From contig NZ_HG916854.1 in the NCBI RefSeq assembly GCF_000577275.2, forward strand, positions 695,788 to 759,787: a stretch of 64,000 nucleotides of DNA. The letters are read 5' to 3'. Below, in pieces: positions 1 through 7,607 of this stretch. Position numbers and translations under genes: made by a program. The DNA is from Rhizobium favelukesii. GTDB taxonomy: Bacteria; Pseudomonadota; Alphaproteobacteria; Rhizobiales; Rhizobiaceae. How positions within the stretch are numbered: the stretch's first letter is position 1; every line of letters begins with the position of its first letter. Under the pieces are notes generated by a model, which worked only from the letters and a program-made list of their open reading frames with translations, made no database searches and was not told where the DNA came from.

Positions 1-408
1 GCGGCCGGCGCGTCCATGCTTACGCATGCGCAGAATTGCTTCTTGTGCGCACAAGAATACGCCCTTCGTGTTGACCGCCATGACTTTGTCCCACTCGCCT
101 TCCGTCATGTCTTCGATGCGCGCGATGGTGATGACGCCGGCGTTTTGGATCGACACGTCGACGGTGCCGAAAGCCTTCTCCGCCGCGTCATAGAGGGCCT
201 TTACGCTAGCCTTGTCGGTGACGTCTCCGACGAATGAGACAGCATTGCCGCCATCGGCCTTGATCTGCTCGGCGACCGCATGGACCGACTCTTCATTAGC
301 GGAGACCACTAGATTGGCCCCTTCCCTTGCGAAGCGCTTGGCGATCCCAGCACCGATGCCGCGGCTGCCTCCGGTGATGACGACGGTCTTGTTTTCGAAG
401 CGTTTCAT
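1..408 (-). CDS. SDR-family oxidoreductase, 3' part beyond window edge
   Basis: This is the first 136 residues of a short-chain dehydrogenase/reductase; the C-terminal half, including the catalytic Tyr-Lys pair, lies outside the window. The NAD(P)-binding glycine motif TGGSRGIG is at about residues 12-19 and the QNAG motif at about 88-91, as expected for classical SDRs. The ATG at 408 is preceded by a purine-rich GGAAGAG. It is the last visible gene of a leftward operon (permease, binding protein, ATPase, second SDR, triosephosphate isomerase, this gene), 71 bp after the isomerase. It probably oxidises or reduces a polyol or ketose handled by this locus; the substrate cannot be read from the sequence. 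Confidence 0.85.
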   Translation of the reverse strand, partial: MKRFENKTVVITGGSRGIGAGIAKRFAREGANLVVSANEESVHAVAEQIKADGGNAVSFVGDVTDKASVKALYDAAEKAFGTVDVSIQNAGVITIARIEDMTEGEWDKVMAVNTKGVFLCAQEAILRMRKHGRAGR

Positions 409-479
409 ACTCTCTTCCTTTCGCGGTGCCTGACGATGTCGGGCGGCCGCAAAGCAGCCCAAGTGCGTCACGCCTTCTT

Positions 480-1214
480 TCAAGCGGCTGCAGATATGAT
501 CCCGGCGAACTCTGTCGCCTTCAGCGATGCGCCTCCGACCAAGGCTCCATCCACGTTTTCCGCCCCGAAGATGGCGGCGGCATTCGAGGCCTTCACAGAG
601 CCACCGTAAGGAATCCTTACGTTGCGCCGATCTTCGCCAAGCTCTTCGAGCCTCTGCCTTATCGAAGAATGGATCTCCTCGATCTGCTCTATGGTCGGAA
701 CCAGACCGGTTCCAATCGCCCAGACCGGTTCATATGCAATGACCAGGTTCGAACTGGAAGCACCCGCGGGAACTGACGCGCGTAGCTGTGCGCCAACGAC
801 TTCGATCGCCTTTCCGTCACCGCGTTCACTACGGGTCTCGCCGACACAGATGATTGCGGTCAGTCCGGCCGTGCGAGCTGCGGTGACCTTGGTCGCGACC
901 ATGGCATCGGTCTCGTGGTGGAATACGCGACGTTCGGAATGACCTAGAATTACGAAGCGTGCGCCTGGATCGACGAGCATCTCCGCCGACACGTCTCCAG
1001 TATAGGCGTCCGAAATCTGCCGGTGGCAGTCTTGCGCGCCAATAGCGACGGTCGAATCCTTTGCTCGTTCGGCGGCCTTTTCTAGCAGCGTGAAGGGCGG
1101 GCAGACGACGATATCGCACGCCGCCTCGCCCGTGAGCCCCTTCAGCGCCTCGATCTCAGCCAGGGAGGAAGCGAGACCGTACATTTTCCAGTTGCCGGCA
1201 ACCAACTTTCTCAT
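480..1214 (-). CDS. tpiA: Triosephosphate isomerase (operon paralogue)
   Basis: A 244-residue TIM interconverting dihydroxyacetone phosphate and glyceraldehyde 3-phosphate in the cytoplasm. Visible catalytic residues are Asn8 and Lys10 in AGNWKM, His92 in GHSERR and Glu162 in YEPVWAIGTG; the phosphate-gripping YGGSV is near the C-terminus. The ATG at 1214 gives the canonical MRKLVAGNWKM start and lies four bases after the stop of the upstream SDR, which suggests translational coupling; a longer reading from 1256 would run back into that SDR. A dedicated TIM in a sugar operon with a transketolase fits a pathway that yields one triose phosphate and consumes the other. It is probably a second copy besides the glycolytic enzyme, but that cannot be checked here. 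Confidence 0.93.
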   Translation of the reverse strand: MRKLVAGNWKMYGLASSLAEIEALKGLTGEAACDIVVCPPFTLLEKAAERAKDSTVAIGAQDCHRQISDAYTGDVSAEMLVDPGARFVILGHSERRVFHHETDAMVATKVTAARTAGLTAIICVGETRSERGDGKAIEVVGAQLRASVPAGASSSNLVIAYEPVWAIGTGLVPTIEQIEEIHSSIRQRLEELGEDRRNVRIPYGGSVKASNAAAIFGAENVDGALVGGASLKATEFAGIISAAA

Positions 1215-1218
1215 CACA

Positions 1219-2007
1219 TCACCAGCAGCAAAAGCCGCCGTCGACAAGCAGGTCAACGCCCGTCACAAAGCTTGCCGCATTCGACAGCAGGAACACCGCC
1301 GGACCGACAATTTCGTCGACCGTCGCCATGCGCTGCATTGGCGTCTGCTCTTCGAAGAGTCTGGTCTGATCGATCATCTCGGGGCGCGTGTTCATCGGCG
1401 TCGCGGTGTATCCGGGCGAGATTGTGTTGACGCGGATGCCGCGGTCGACCCATTCCATCGCCAGGGATTTCGACATGTGAATCACGCCGGCCTTGGAAGC
1501 GTTATAATGCGCCTGGCTCAGTCCCCGATTGACGATCACGCCGGACATGGAAGCGATGTTGACGATGGACCCGCCTCCGTTCTTCAACATGGCGCGAGCC
1601 TCGGCCTGGCAAGAGAGGAAGACCCCTTTCAGGTTGATGTCCATCAACGTCTGATATTGTTCCTCCTCCATCTCCTCGGCGGGGTTGGCGTTGGCGATAC
1701 CTGCGGCGTTGACTGCAAGTGTCAGTGCACCGAGTTCCGCCTCAATGCGAGCCACCGCATCCCCAAGGGAAGACTTGCTCGTGACGTCAGCTGCGATCTG
1801 GATAGAACGACGGCCAGTGGCCTGAATGTGATGAGCGGTATTGGCCAGCCCGTCGTCGGTTCGACGGTCGAGCAGCGCGACGTCGGCGCCGCACTGTGCG
1901 AGGCCGATGGCAATGCGCTGCCCAATCCCGCTGCCGGCGCCGGTGACGACGGCGACCTGGCCGCTGAGGTCGAAAAGCTTCGGGGCGTTCAGAGTGATGT
2001 CGGACAC
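1219..2007 (-). CDS. SDR-family oxidoreductase
   Basis: A complete 262-residue classical short-chain dehydrogenase. The cofactor motif TGAGSGIG is at about 22-29, NAAG at about 100-103, an active-site Ser near 153-155 and YNASK with catalytic Tyr168 and Lys172. It starts at GTG 2007, preceded by AAGGAAGAG, 21 bp after the sugar ABC ATPase gene. The C-terminal SFVTGVDLLVDGGF is the usual SDR ending. The family mostly oxidises sugar alcohols or 3-oxoacyl substrates; beside a ribose-type importer and a transketolase, a polyol or ketose dehydrogenase is the likeliest role. It is clearly different from the SDR at the window edge, so the locus has two dehydrogenation steps or two alternative substrates. 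Confidence 0.9.
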   Translation of the reverse strand: MSDITLNAPKLFDLSGQVAVVTGAGSGIGQRIAIGLAQCGADVALLDRRTDDGLANTAHHIQATGRRSIQIAADVTSKSSLGDAVARIEAELGALTLAVNAAGIANANPAEEMEEEQYQTLMDINLKGVFLSCQAEARAMLKNGGGSIVNIASMSGVIVNRGLSQAHYNASKAGVIHMSKSLAMEWVDRGIRVNTISPGYTATPMNTRPEMIDQTRLFEEQTPMQRMATVDEIVGPAVFLLSNAASFVTGVDLLVDGGFCCW

Positions 2008-2028
2008 CGCTCTTCCTTTCTCTGTCTG

Positions 2029-3507
2029 TTAGATTGTAGCTAGCTCCATGACCGAGACGTCATTTGCCTCGTCACGATTGAGAATGCCTGCTTGCTTTCC
2101 CTGGGCAAGCACGAGAATGCGATTGGACACGCCGAGAACTTCCTCGAGGTCGGAGCTCACGACGATGACCGCGACGCCCCGTTTCGCAAGATTGACGATG
2201 ATGTCATAGATGCCCGCCCGGGCGCCGACGTCGATGCCTCTCGTGGGTTCGTCGAGCACAACGACCTTGGGATCGCGCATAAGCCATTTCGCGATCACGA
2301 CCTTCTGCTGGTTGCCGCCGGACAGGTCCGAGGCATACTGCTCGGCGCGACCTTTTACGCCGAACTTGGCGACAGCTATTTCCGCGAACGAACGCTTGAC
2401 GCGCGGCGTGATCCAACGCCCGCCAAGCTTGTCGAGGTTGGCGTAGATGATGTTCTCGCCGATCCGGTGACCGACGACCAGGCCCTGGTCCTTTCGGTCT
2501 TCCGGAACCATTACGATCCCTTTGGCGATCGCGTCCGTAGGATCACGCAGCCTAAGTTCTTCGCCTTCCAGCCTGATCGAGCCTGCGCTGATCGGATCCG
2601 CTCCCGAAATGGCGCGGACAAGTTCCGTGCGGCCGGCGCCGACCAGTCCGGCGATTCCAAGGATTTCTCCTCCCTTGACGTCGAAGGTAACGTCGCGGAA
2701 CGAATTGGCCGGAGAACTCAGCCCGGACACCTGAAGTATTGGCCGATCGGTCGGCACCGGCAGCGTCGGGAACAAGCGGTCAAGCGAGCGTCCGACCATG
2801 CTCTCGACGATGGTTCGCACGGGTGTCGCGCTGTCGGCGAATTCCTGCACGCGCTCCCCGTCACGAAGTACGACGATCCGGTCGGTGATCTTTTTGATCT
2901 CCTCCATGCGGTGGGAGATATAGATGATGCCGACGCCCTCCGACCGAAGCTTCCTAACCTGTTCGAAGAGGGCTTCCGTCTCCGCGCCGCCAAGAGCCGC
3001 CGTCGGCTCGTCGAGGATCAGGAGCTTCGCATTGAGAGCCAACGCCTTCGCGATCTCGATGAGCTGTTGATTTGCGGTCGAAAGCCCTGCGACTTTCCGC
3101 GTTGCCGGTATGTGAAGGTTCAGGCGAGCGAGCTGCTCCTGGGCGCGACGAACCATCTGGGCACGGTCGACGACGCCGTTCTTCATGGGCCAACGTCCGA
3201 TGAAGACGTTCTCCGCGATGGAGAGCTGCGGCAGAAGCTGCAGCTCCTGATGGATCAGGACGACGCCCTTGTCGATCGCCTCTCTTGGGGTGGCGGGGGC
3301 ATAGGGCTGCCCCAGCCATGTCATCGACCCTTCGGACGGCGTGCGTGACCCGGCGATGATGCCGGAAAGCGTTGACTTGCCTGCTCCGTTCTCACCGAGA
3401 AGTGCAACCACTTCGCCCGGATAGACGTCCAAGCTGACATTCTTCAGAACCTGGAGCGGTCCATACCACTTCGATATGCCCTTCAGGGAAAGAACCGGAT
3501 CAGTCAC
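2029..3507 (-). CDS. Sugar ABC transporter ATP-binding protein (RbsA/MglA type)
   Basis: A 492-residue tandem ATPase powering a ribose-type importer at the inner membrane. The first nucleotide-binding domain has Walker A GENGAGKST at about 38-46, LSTANQQ as signature and LLILDEPTAAL as Walker B. The second has the degenerate Walker A (GLVGAGRTE) typical of this family, signature LSGGNQQK and VVVLDEPTRGIDVG. I chose GTG 3507 because AGGAGG lies just upstream of it; an in-frame TTG at 3522 would place this ribosome-binding site inside the gene. Neighbours are the periplasmic binding protein upstream (28 bp away) and an SDR downstream. Confidence 0.93.
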   Translation of the reverse strand: MTDPVLSLKGISKWYGPLQVLKNVSLDVYPGEVVALLGENGAGKSTLSGIIAGSRTPSEGSMTWLGQPYAPATPREAIDKGVVLIHQELQLLPQLSIAENVFIGRWPMKNGVVDRAQMVRRAQEQLARLNLHIPATRKVAGLSTANQQLIEIAKALALNAKLLILDEPTAALGGAETEALFEQVRKLRSEGVGIIYISHRMEEIKKITDRIVVLRDGERVQEFADSATPVRTIVESMVGRSLDRLFPTLPVPTDRPILQVSGLSSPANSFRDVTFDVKGGEILGIAGLVGAGRTELVRAISGADPISAGSIRLEGEELRLRDPTDAIAKGIVMVPEDRKDQGLVVGHRIGENIIYANLDKLGGRWITPRVKRSFAEIAVAKFGVKGRAEQYASDLSGGNQQKVVIAKWLMRDPKVVVLDEPTRGIDVGARAGIYDIIVNLAKRGVAVIVVSSDLEEVLGVSNRILVLAQGKQAGILNRDEANDVSVMELATI

Positions 3508-3535
3508 GGCACACCTCCTCAAGACCTTGACTATG

Positions 3536-4465
3536 TTACGGGTGGCTGGCGATGAAGCCTGCGACGTTTTCCTTTGTCGTCAGCGTGGCGTCCATAAGCT
3601 GTACCGGAGGCACCTTCTCTCCGGCGACAAGCTTGGCGGCGTTTGCCACCGCATCGCGGCCCATCTTCTGCGTCTGCTGTGTCGCAGTCACGTCGAAGAC
3701 GCCCCTGCCCAGAGCTTCGAGTGCTGCAGTGTCACCGTCGAAGCCGCCAACGACGATCTTCTGGGAGGGATTGGCGACCTTGATGGCCTGCGCGGCGCCA
3801 AGTGCGAGCGCGTCGGCCTGCGCGAACACGATCGAGACGTCCGGATTTGCCTGGAGCATGTTCTGCATGATCTGGAAGCCCTCGTCCTGGCTCCAGATAT
3901 TCGAGTACTGTTCGGCAACAACCTTTACATCAGGATTTGCCTTGAGGGACTCAGCACATCCCTTGGAGCGGTCCACCTCGGGCGTCGTGCCCTTCTGACC
4001 ATGGATGATGACCATTTTGCCCTTGCCACCGGCTTGCTTCAGAATGTAGTCGCAGACGGCCTTGGCGGACGCTACGGAATCCGTTGCAAGGAAGGTGTCG
4101 CCCGGTGCGCCGTCGGCGTTGCGGTCGACGTTCACCACCGGAACGCCGGCACTCTTAGCAAGTTTGACCGGAACGGTCGCAGCGGCGGCTCCCGCCGGAA
4201 TGTAGATCAGTGCATCGATGTTCTGGGTTAGAAGGTCCTGGATCTGGTTGACCTGCGTCGGTCCGTCGCCCTTCGCATCGACGGTGACGACTTCGATGCC
4301 ACGCTTTTTGGCTTCGTCTTCGACCGACTGCTTGATCTGATTGAAGAAGTTTGCCTGAAGGTTGGCAACGGCGAGGCCGACTTTCTTCAGCTCTGCGGCG
4401 TGTACAGGTCCGAGCGTAAGACCGAGTAGTGCGGCAGATGCGAGCATGGTGCGCGCAATTTTCAT
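3536..4465 (-). CDS. Periplasmic sugar-binding protein (RbsB type)
   Basis: A 309-residue periplasmic binding protein of the ribose/galactose class (Peripla_BP_4). Residues 1 to about 23 form a Sec signal peptide ending PVHA before AELKKVG. The mature part has the family pattern: GLAVANLQANFFNQI, VDAKGD, QNIDALIYIPAG, NVDRNADG and GGFDGD. The ATG at 4465 is preceded by GGAGG; an in-frame extension upstream has no signal-like character. Order is permease, binding protein, ATPase. The ligand is unknown: binding proteins of this class take pentoses, branched sugars and polyols, and the downstream enzymes suggest a ketose or polyol. Confidence 0.93.
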   Translation of the reverse strand: MKIARTMLASAALLGLTLGPVHAAELKKVGLAVANLQANFFNQIKQSVEDEAKKRGIEVVTVDAKGDGPTQVNQIQDLLTQNIDALIYIPAGAAAATVPVKLAKSAGVPVVNVDRNADGAPGDTFLATDSVASAKAVCDYILKQAGGKGKMVIIHGQKGTTPEVDRSKGCAESLKANPDVKVVAEQYSNIWSQDEGFQIMQNMLQANPDVSIVFAQADALALGAAQAIKVANPSQKIVVGGFDGDTAALEALGRGVFDVTATQQTQKMGRDAVANAAKLVAGEKVPPVQLMDATLTTKENVAGFIASHP

Positions 4466-4497
4466 TGTATTTCCTCCGTTGTTTGATGGGACCCTCG

Positions 4498-4525
4498 GGT
4501 AATACCTCCCCCTCGGGGTATTGAT
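4498..4525 (-). promoter_or_regulatory. Hairpin between permease and binding-protein genes
   Basis: The 117-bp gap between permease and binding protein contains AATACC (4501-4506) and GGTATT (4517-4522) as a short stem with a C-rich loop. Hairpins at the border of a binding-protein gene commonly set differential mRNA stability, which would let more binding protein be made than permease. The stem is short and has no U-tract, so a terminator is unlikely. The function is inferred. Confidence 0.3.
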
Positions 4526-4582
4526 CCGCTCCAACCCTTTGGGGCGGAATTCCAGGGCTTTGCCGACCTGGCGGCCCCTTCG

Positions 4583-5563
4583 TCAGGCGCGACGCCGACG
4601 AATAGTCTCCGCGCCGACCGCAAGTACGATGACGATTCCGATGATCACCTGCTGAAGGAACGGCGAGACATTGAGAAGGTTGAGACCGTTACGAAGGACG
4701 CCGATGATAAGGACACCGATGAGGGTTCCTCCGATACCCCCGGCTCCGCCGGAGAGCGAAGTGCCGCCGATAACGACCGCAGCGATCGTATCTAGCTCAT
4801 AGCCGAAACCACTGGACGGCTGGACCGAGTCAAGGCGGGCGGCCAGCACGATGCCAGCGAGTCCTGCAAGGACCGCACTCGCCACGTAAACGCCGATCGT
4901 CACGAGCTTGACGTTGATACCCGCAAGGCGGGCGACCTCCGGATTTCCACCCACTGCGTAGAGCATACGACCTTCGGAACGGAAATGCAGGAAAAGCCAG
5001 GCCACGAGGACGACGGCAAGCATCAGGAAGACAGTGGCCGTCAGCACGCCGAAATGGCGGTCGATTGCAAGCATCATGAACCAGTCGGGGAATCCTACGA
5101 TCTGCTGACCATCCGTGATCATGTTCGCGACGCCGCGAGCTGCGGACATCATGGCCAGAGTGGCGATGAACGCCGGAACCTTGAACTGCGTCACGAGCAG
5201 GCCGACGATCAGCCCCGAAATGCCGGAGGCAATTAGGCCGAAAGCGATCCCGACGGCGAGTGGAAGGCCGGCGATGTTGGCGGTCCAACCCATCACCATC
5301 ATAGCGAGCGCAAGCACCGAACCGACCGACAGATCGATGCCGCCGATGAGGATGACGAAGGTCATTCCAACCGCCATGATGCCAAGGACGGTGATCTGAT
5401 CGAGGATGTTGAGGCCGTTTCGAACTGAGAGAAACGCGTCTGTGCTGAAGCTTAGGAAGGCGCAAAGTGCGAGCAGCCCCACGAGTGGACCGGTAGCTCC
5501 CTTGACCTTACCAAGCCAGGTGCCGGCCGAAAGCCTCTGTTCATTGATATCGAGCGCCACCAT
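4583..5563 (-). CDS. Sugar ABC transporter permease (RbsC type)
   Basis: A 326-residue inner-membrane permease with about ten hydrophobic segments. The family signature GGIDLSVGSVLAL is near residues 73-85, and the EAA-like cytoplasmic segment reads GRMLYAVGGNPEVARLAGI. The ATG at 5563 follows GGGAGGAA. It is the first gene of the leftward operon and is transcribed away from the divergent transketolase gene across a 212-bp region that carries repeated AT-rich motifs. With the binding protein and tandem ATPase it forms a complete importer. Confidence 0.93.
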   Translation of the reverse strand: MVALDINEQRLSAGTWLGKVKGATGPLVGLLALCAFLSFSTDAFLSVRNGLNILDQITVLGIMAVGMTFVILIGGIDLSVGSVLALAMMVMGWTANIAGLPLAVGIAFGLIASGISGLIVGLLVTQFKVPAFIATLAMMSAARGVANMITDGQQIVGFPDWFMMLAIDRHFGVLTATVFLMLAVVLVAWLFLHFRSEGRMLYAVGGNPEVARLAGINVKLVTIGVYVASAVLAGLAGIVLAARLDSVQPSSGFGYELDTIAAVVIGGTSLSGGAGGIGGTLIGVLIIGVLRNGLNLLNVSPFLQQVIIGIVIVLAVGAETIRRRRA

Positions 5564-5609
5564 CGTTCCTCCCTAGGTCTAGGCTGGTTGTCAATATTTG
5601 TTCAGGGCA

Positions 5610-5624
5610 GAATAATTATGCACG
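5610..5624. promoter_or_regulatory. AT-rich motif repeated in the divergent promoter region
   Basis: GAATAATTATGCACG at 5610-5624 matches GAATATTTATGCATG at 5751-5765 in 13 of 15 positions, in the same orientation. The second copy forms the right half of the inverted repeat before the transketolase gene. This copy lies 47 bp upstream of the permease start, so one regulator could control both divergent operons. It has only a poor left arm and is probably a weaker site. Confidence 0.45.
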
Positions 5625-5730
5625 CCTGCTGGAAAATTCATTAACAAGTTGCTTTAAGGCTGTCAACAACATTTGTCCGTGCTCCTCCTGGCATGATGTT
5701 TGCCTGAGGGGGTTGACTAAACGCGCTCGT

Positions 5731-5764
5731 ATGCAAAAATATTGAGAACTGAATATTTATGCAT
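5731..5764. promoter_or_regulatory. Probable SorC-type operator, 13-bp inverted repeat
   Basis: ATGCAAAAATATT (5731-5743) and AATATTTATGCAT (5752-5764) are inverted repeats matching at 12 of 13 positions, separated by 8 bp (GAGAACTG). The element ends 11 bp before the transketolase start codon, where a repressor would block transcription or initiation. SorC/DeoR-like regulators bind long AT-rich palindromes near the genes they control, and the regulator at 9096-10049 closes this operon, so it is the natural candidate. Binding is inferred. Confidence 0.65.
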
Positions 5765-5775
5765 GAGAGGAACCC

Positions 5776-6585
5776 ATGGATACGACAGAACTCGAGCGCC
5801 TCGCTCGCGAGATCCGATTGCGCGATCTTCAGGCAGTCTTCGAATCAGGCGCTGGCCATATCGGCGGGGAGATGTCGGTCATCGATATCCTGACGGCCCT
5901 TTATTTCCGCGTGCTGAACGTTTGGCCGGACCAGCCGAAGCACCCCGCTCGGGACAGGTTCGTTCTTTCCAAGGGGCATACGGCGTGCGCCCTGTATGTG
6001 ACGCTCGCAAAGCGCGGTTTCATTCCGGAAGAGGAGATTTCCACCTTCCTGCAGCCGCACTCGAGACTGAATGGGCATCCCAACTGCAACAAGGTTCCAG
6101 GTGTCGAAACAAACACCGGCCCGCTCGGCCATGGTCTGCCAGTTTCGGTGGGCATGGCGAAGGCCGCCAAGCTCTCCGGCGCAAAGTATCATACGTACGT
6201 TGTCACCGGCGACGGAGAGATGCAGGAAGGTTCCAACTGGGAGGCGATCATGGCCGCGGCCCAATTCAAACTGGATAACCTGACGCTGGTCATCGACCAC
6301 AACAGGTTCCAGCAGGGCGCCGCTCTGGCCGACACCAACGATCTCGCGCCGCTCCGTCCGAAGCTCGAAGCCTTCGACTGGGAAGTCACCGAGATCAACG
6401 GAAACAAAATGAGCGAGGTCGTGCCGGCCCTCGAACACCGGGGATCGCGACCGCACTGCATCGTGGCCCACACCAACAAGGGTCATGGAATCTCGTTCAT
6501 GCAGGATCGCGTCGACTGGCACCACAAGGTCCCGAGCAAGGAACAGTACGAAATCGCATTGGCAGAACTGTCGGAGGCACTGTGA
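5776..6585 (+). CDS. Transketolase, N-terminal subunit
   Basis: A 269-residue protein equal to the pyrophosphate-binding half of transketolase. Visible motifs are SKGHTACALY, TGPLGHGLPVSVGMAKAAK and the thiamine-diphosphate/metal motif GDGEMQEGSNWEA through to DHNRFQQ. The ATG at 5776 follows AGAGGAA. The stop overlaps the start of the C-terminal subunit, so the two halves are made together. Split transketolases are known from sugar-acid and branched-sugar catabolism, including apulose-4-phosphate transketolase AptA/AptB. Moving a two-carbon unit from a phosphorylated ketose would link this locus to the pentose phosphate pathway. The substrate is inferred from context only. Confidence 0.9.
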   Translation: MDTTELERLAREIRLRDLQAVFESGAGHIGGEMSVIDILTALYFRVLNVWPDQPKHPARDRFVLSKGHTACALYVTLAKRGFIPEEEISTFLQPHSRLNGHPNCNKVPGVETNTGPLGHGLPVSVGMAKAAKLSGAKYHTYVVTGDGEMQEGSNWEAIMAAAQFKLDNLTLVIDHNRFQQGAALADTNDLAPLRPKLEAFDWEVTEINGNKMSEVVPALEHRGSRPHCIVAHTNKGHGISFMQDRVDWHHKVPSKEQYEIALAELSEAL

Positions 6586-7541
6586 TGAACGCGCCAGTAA
6601 ACGCACCCAAGCTCTACGATTGCCGCGACGCGTTCGCAGCGACGCTCGAGCGCCTGGCAGCCGAGAACGAAACGATCGTCGCGGTCTGCAATGACTCCGT
6701 AGGCTCCTCCAAGCTCGGCGGCTTCAAGTCGAAGTTTCCGGAGCGCCTGGTAAATGTCGGCATCGCGGAACAGAACATGGTCGGCGTTGGGGCAGGCCTC
6801 GCCAACGGCGGGCGCCTTCCATACGTCTGCGGCGCCTCTCCCTTTCTAACCGGACGATCGCTTGAGCAGATCAAGGCCGACATTTCCTACTCGAACGCGA
6901 ACGTTAAACTCGTGGGCATTTCCTCTGGTATGGCCTATGGCGAGCTGGGGCCGACCCACCATTCGATCGAAGACTTCGCCTGGACTCGCGTCCTGCCCAA
7001 TCTTCCTGTGATCGCGCCCTGCGACCGCATCGAAACCGCCGCGGCCGTCGAGTGGGCGGCGACCTACCACGGGCCATGCTTCCTCCGCCTGTCGCGCGTG
7101 GGCGTGCCCGACCTTCTTCCGGAAGGTCACAAGTTCGAGCTTGGCAAGGCAAATCTCCTGCGCGAGGGTTCGGACGTCACGCTCATTGCCAACGGCACTT
7201 TGACTCATCGCATGTTGAAAGCTGCCGAACTCCTCGCAGTACGTGGCATCAGCGCCAGGGTGCTCAACCTTGCAACGGTTCGCCCGATCGACGAGGAGGC
7301 CATCATCGCCGCAGCGAAGGAAACGGGCGCAATCGTCACGGCCGAAGAGCATTCGATCTTTGGCGGGCTTGGCTCTGCGGTTGCCGAAGTGGTGGTCGAC
7401 AATGCTCCGGTCCCGATGAAGCGTCTGGGTGTTCCCGGCATCTACGCTCCGACCGGATCGGCGGAGTTCCTACTCGACGAGTTCGGCATGGCACCCTCGG
7501 CAATCGCCGACGCCGCGCAGTCGCTGATCAAGCGCAAGTAA
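6585..7541 (+). CDS. Transketolase, C-terminal subunit
   Basis: A 318-residue partner of the preceding gene, comprising the pyrimidine-binding and C-terminal domains. NVGIAEQNMVGVGAGLA contains the conserved Glu that activates thiamine diphosphate. The C-terminal region (VLNLATVRPIDEEAII, EEHSIFGGLGSAVAE) is typical of transketolase/DXS proteins. The ATG at 6585 overlaps the preceding stop as TGATG; the GTG at 6582 is an alternative. It is followed, after 66 bp, by the FGGY kinase gene. The two subunits should form a 2+2 complex in the cytoplasm. Confidence 0.9.
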   Translation: MNAPVNAPKLYDCRDAFAATLERLAAENETIVAVCNDSVGSSKLGGFKSKFPERLVNVGIAEQNMVGVGAGLANGGRLPYVCGASPFLTGRSLEQIKADISYSNANVKLVGISSGMAYGELGPTHHSIEDFAWTRVLPNLPVIAPCDRIETAAAVEWAATYHGPCFLRLSRVGVPDLLPEGHKFELGKANLLREGSDVTLIANGTLTHRMLKAAELLAVRGISARVLNLATVRPIDEEAIIAAAKETGAIVTAEEHSIFGGLGSAVAEVVVDNAPVPMKRLGVPGIYAPTGSAEFLLDEFGMAPSAIADAAQSLIKRK

Positions 7542-7607
7542 ACTAGTAGTACCTCATCAACCCGGGGCACACTCCGCCGCCCCGGTCGAATGATCTGGGA
7601 GGATACG

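Noticed and set aside
2092-3348. 418-codon open frame on the + strand
   Set aside because: Antisense to the sugar ABC ATPase with its complete Walker and signature motifs.
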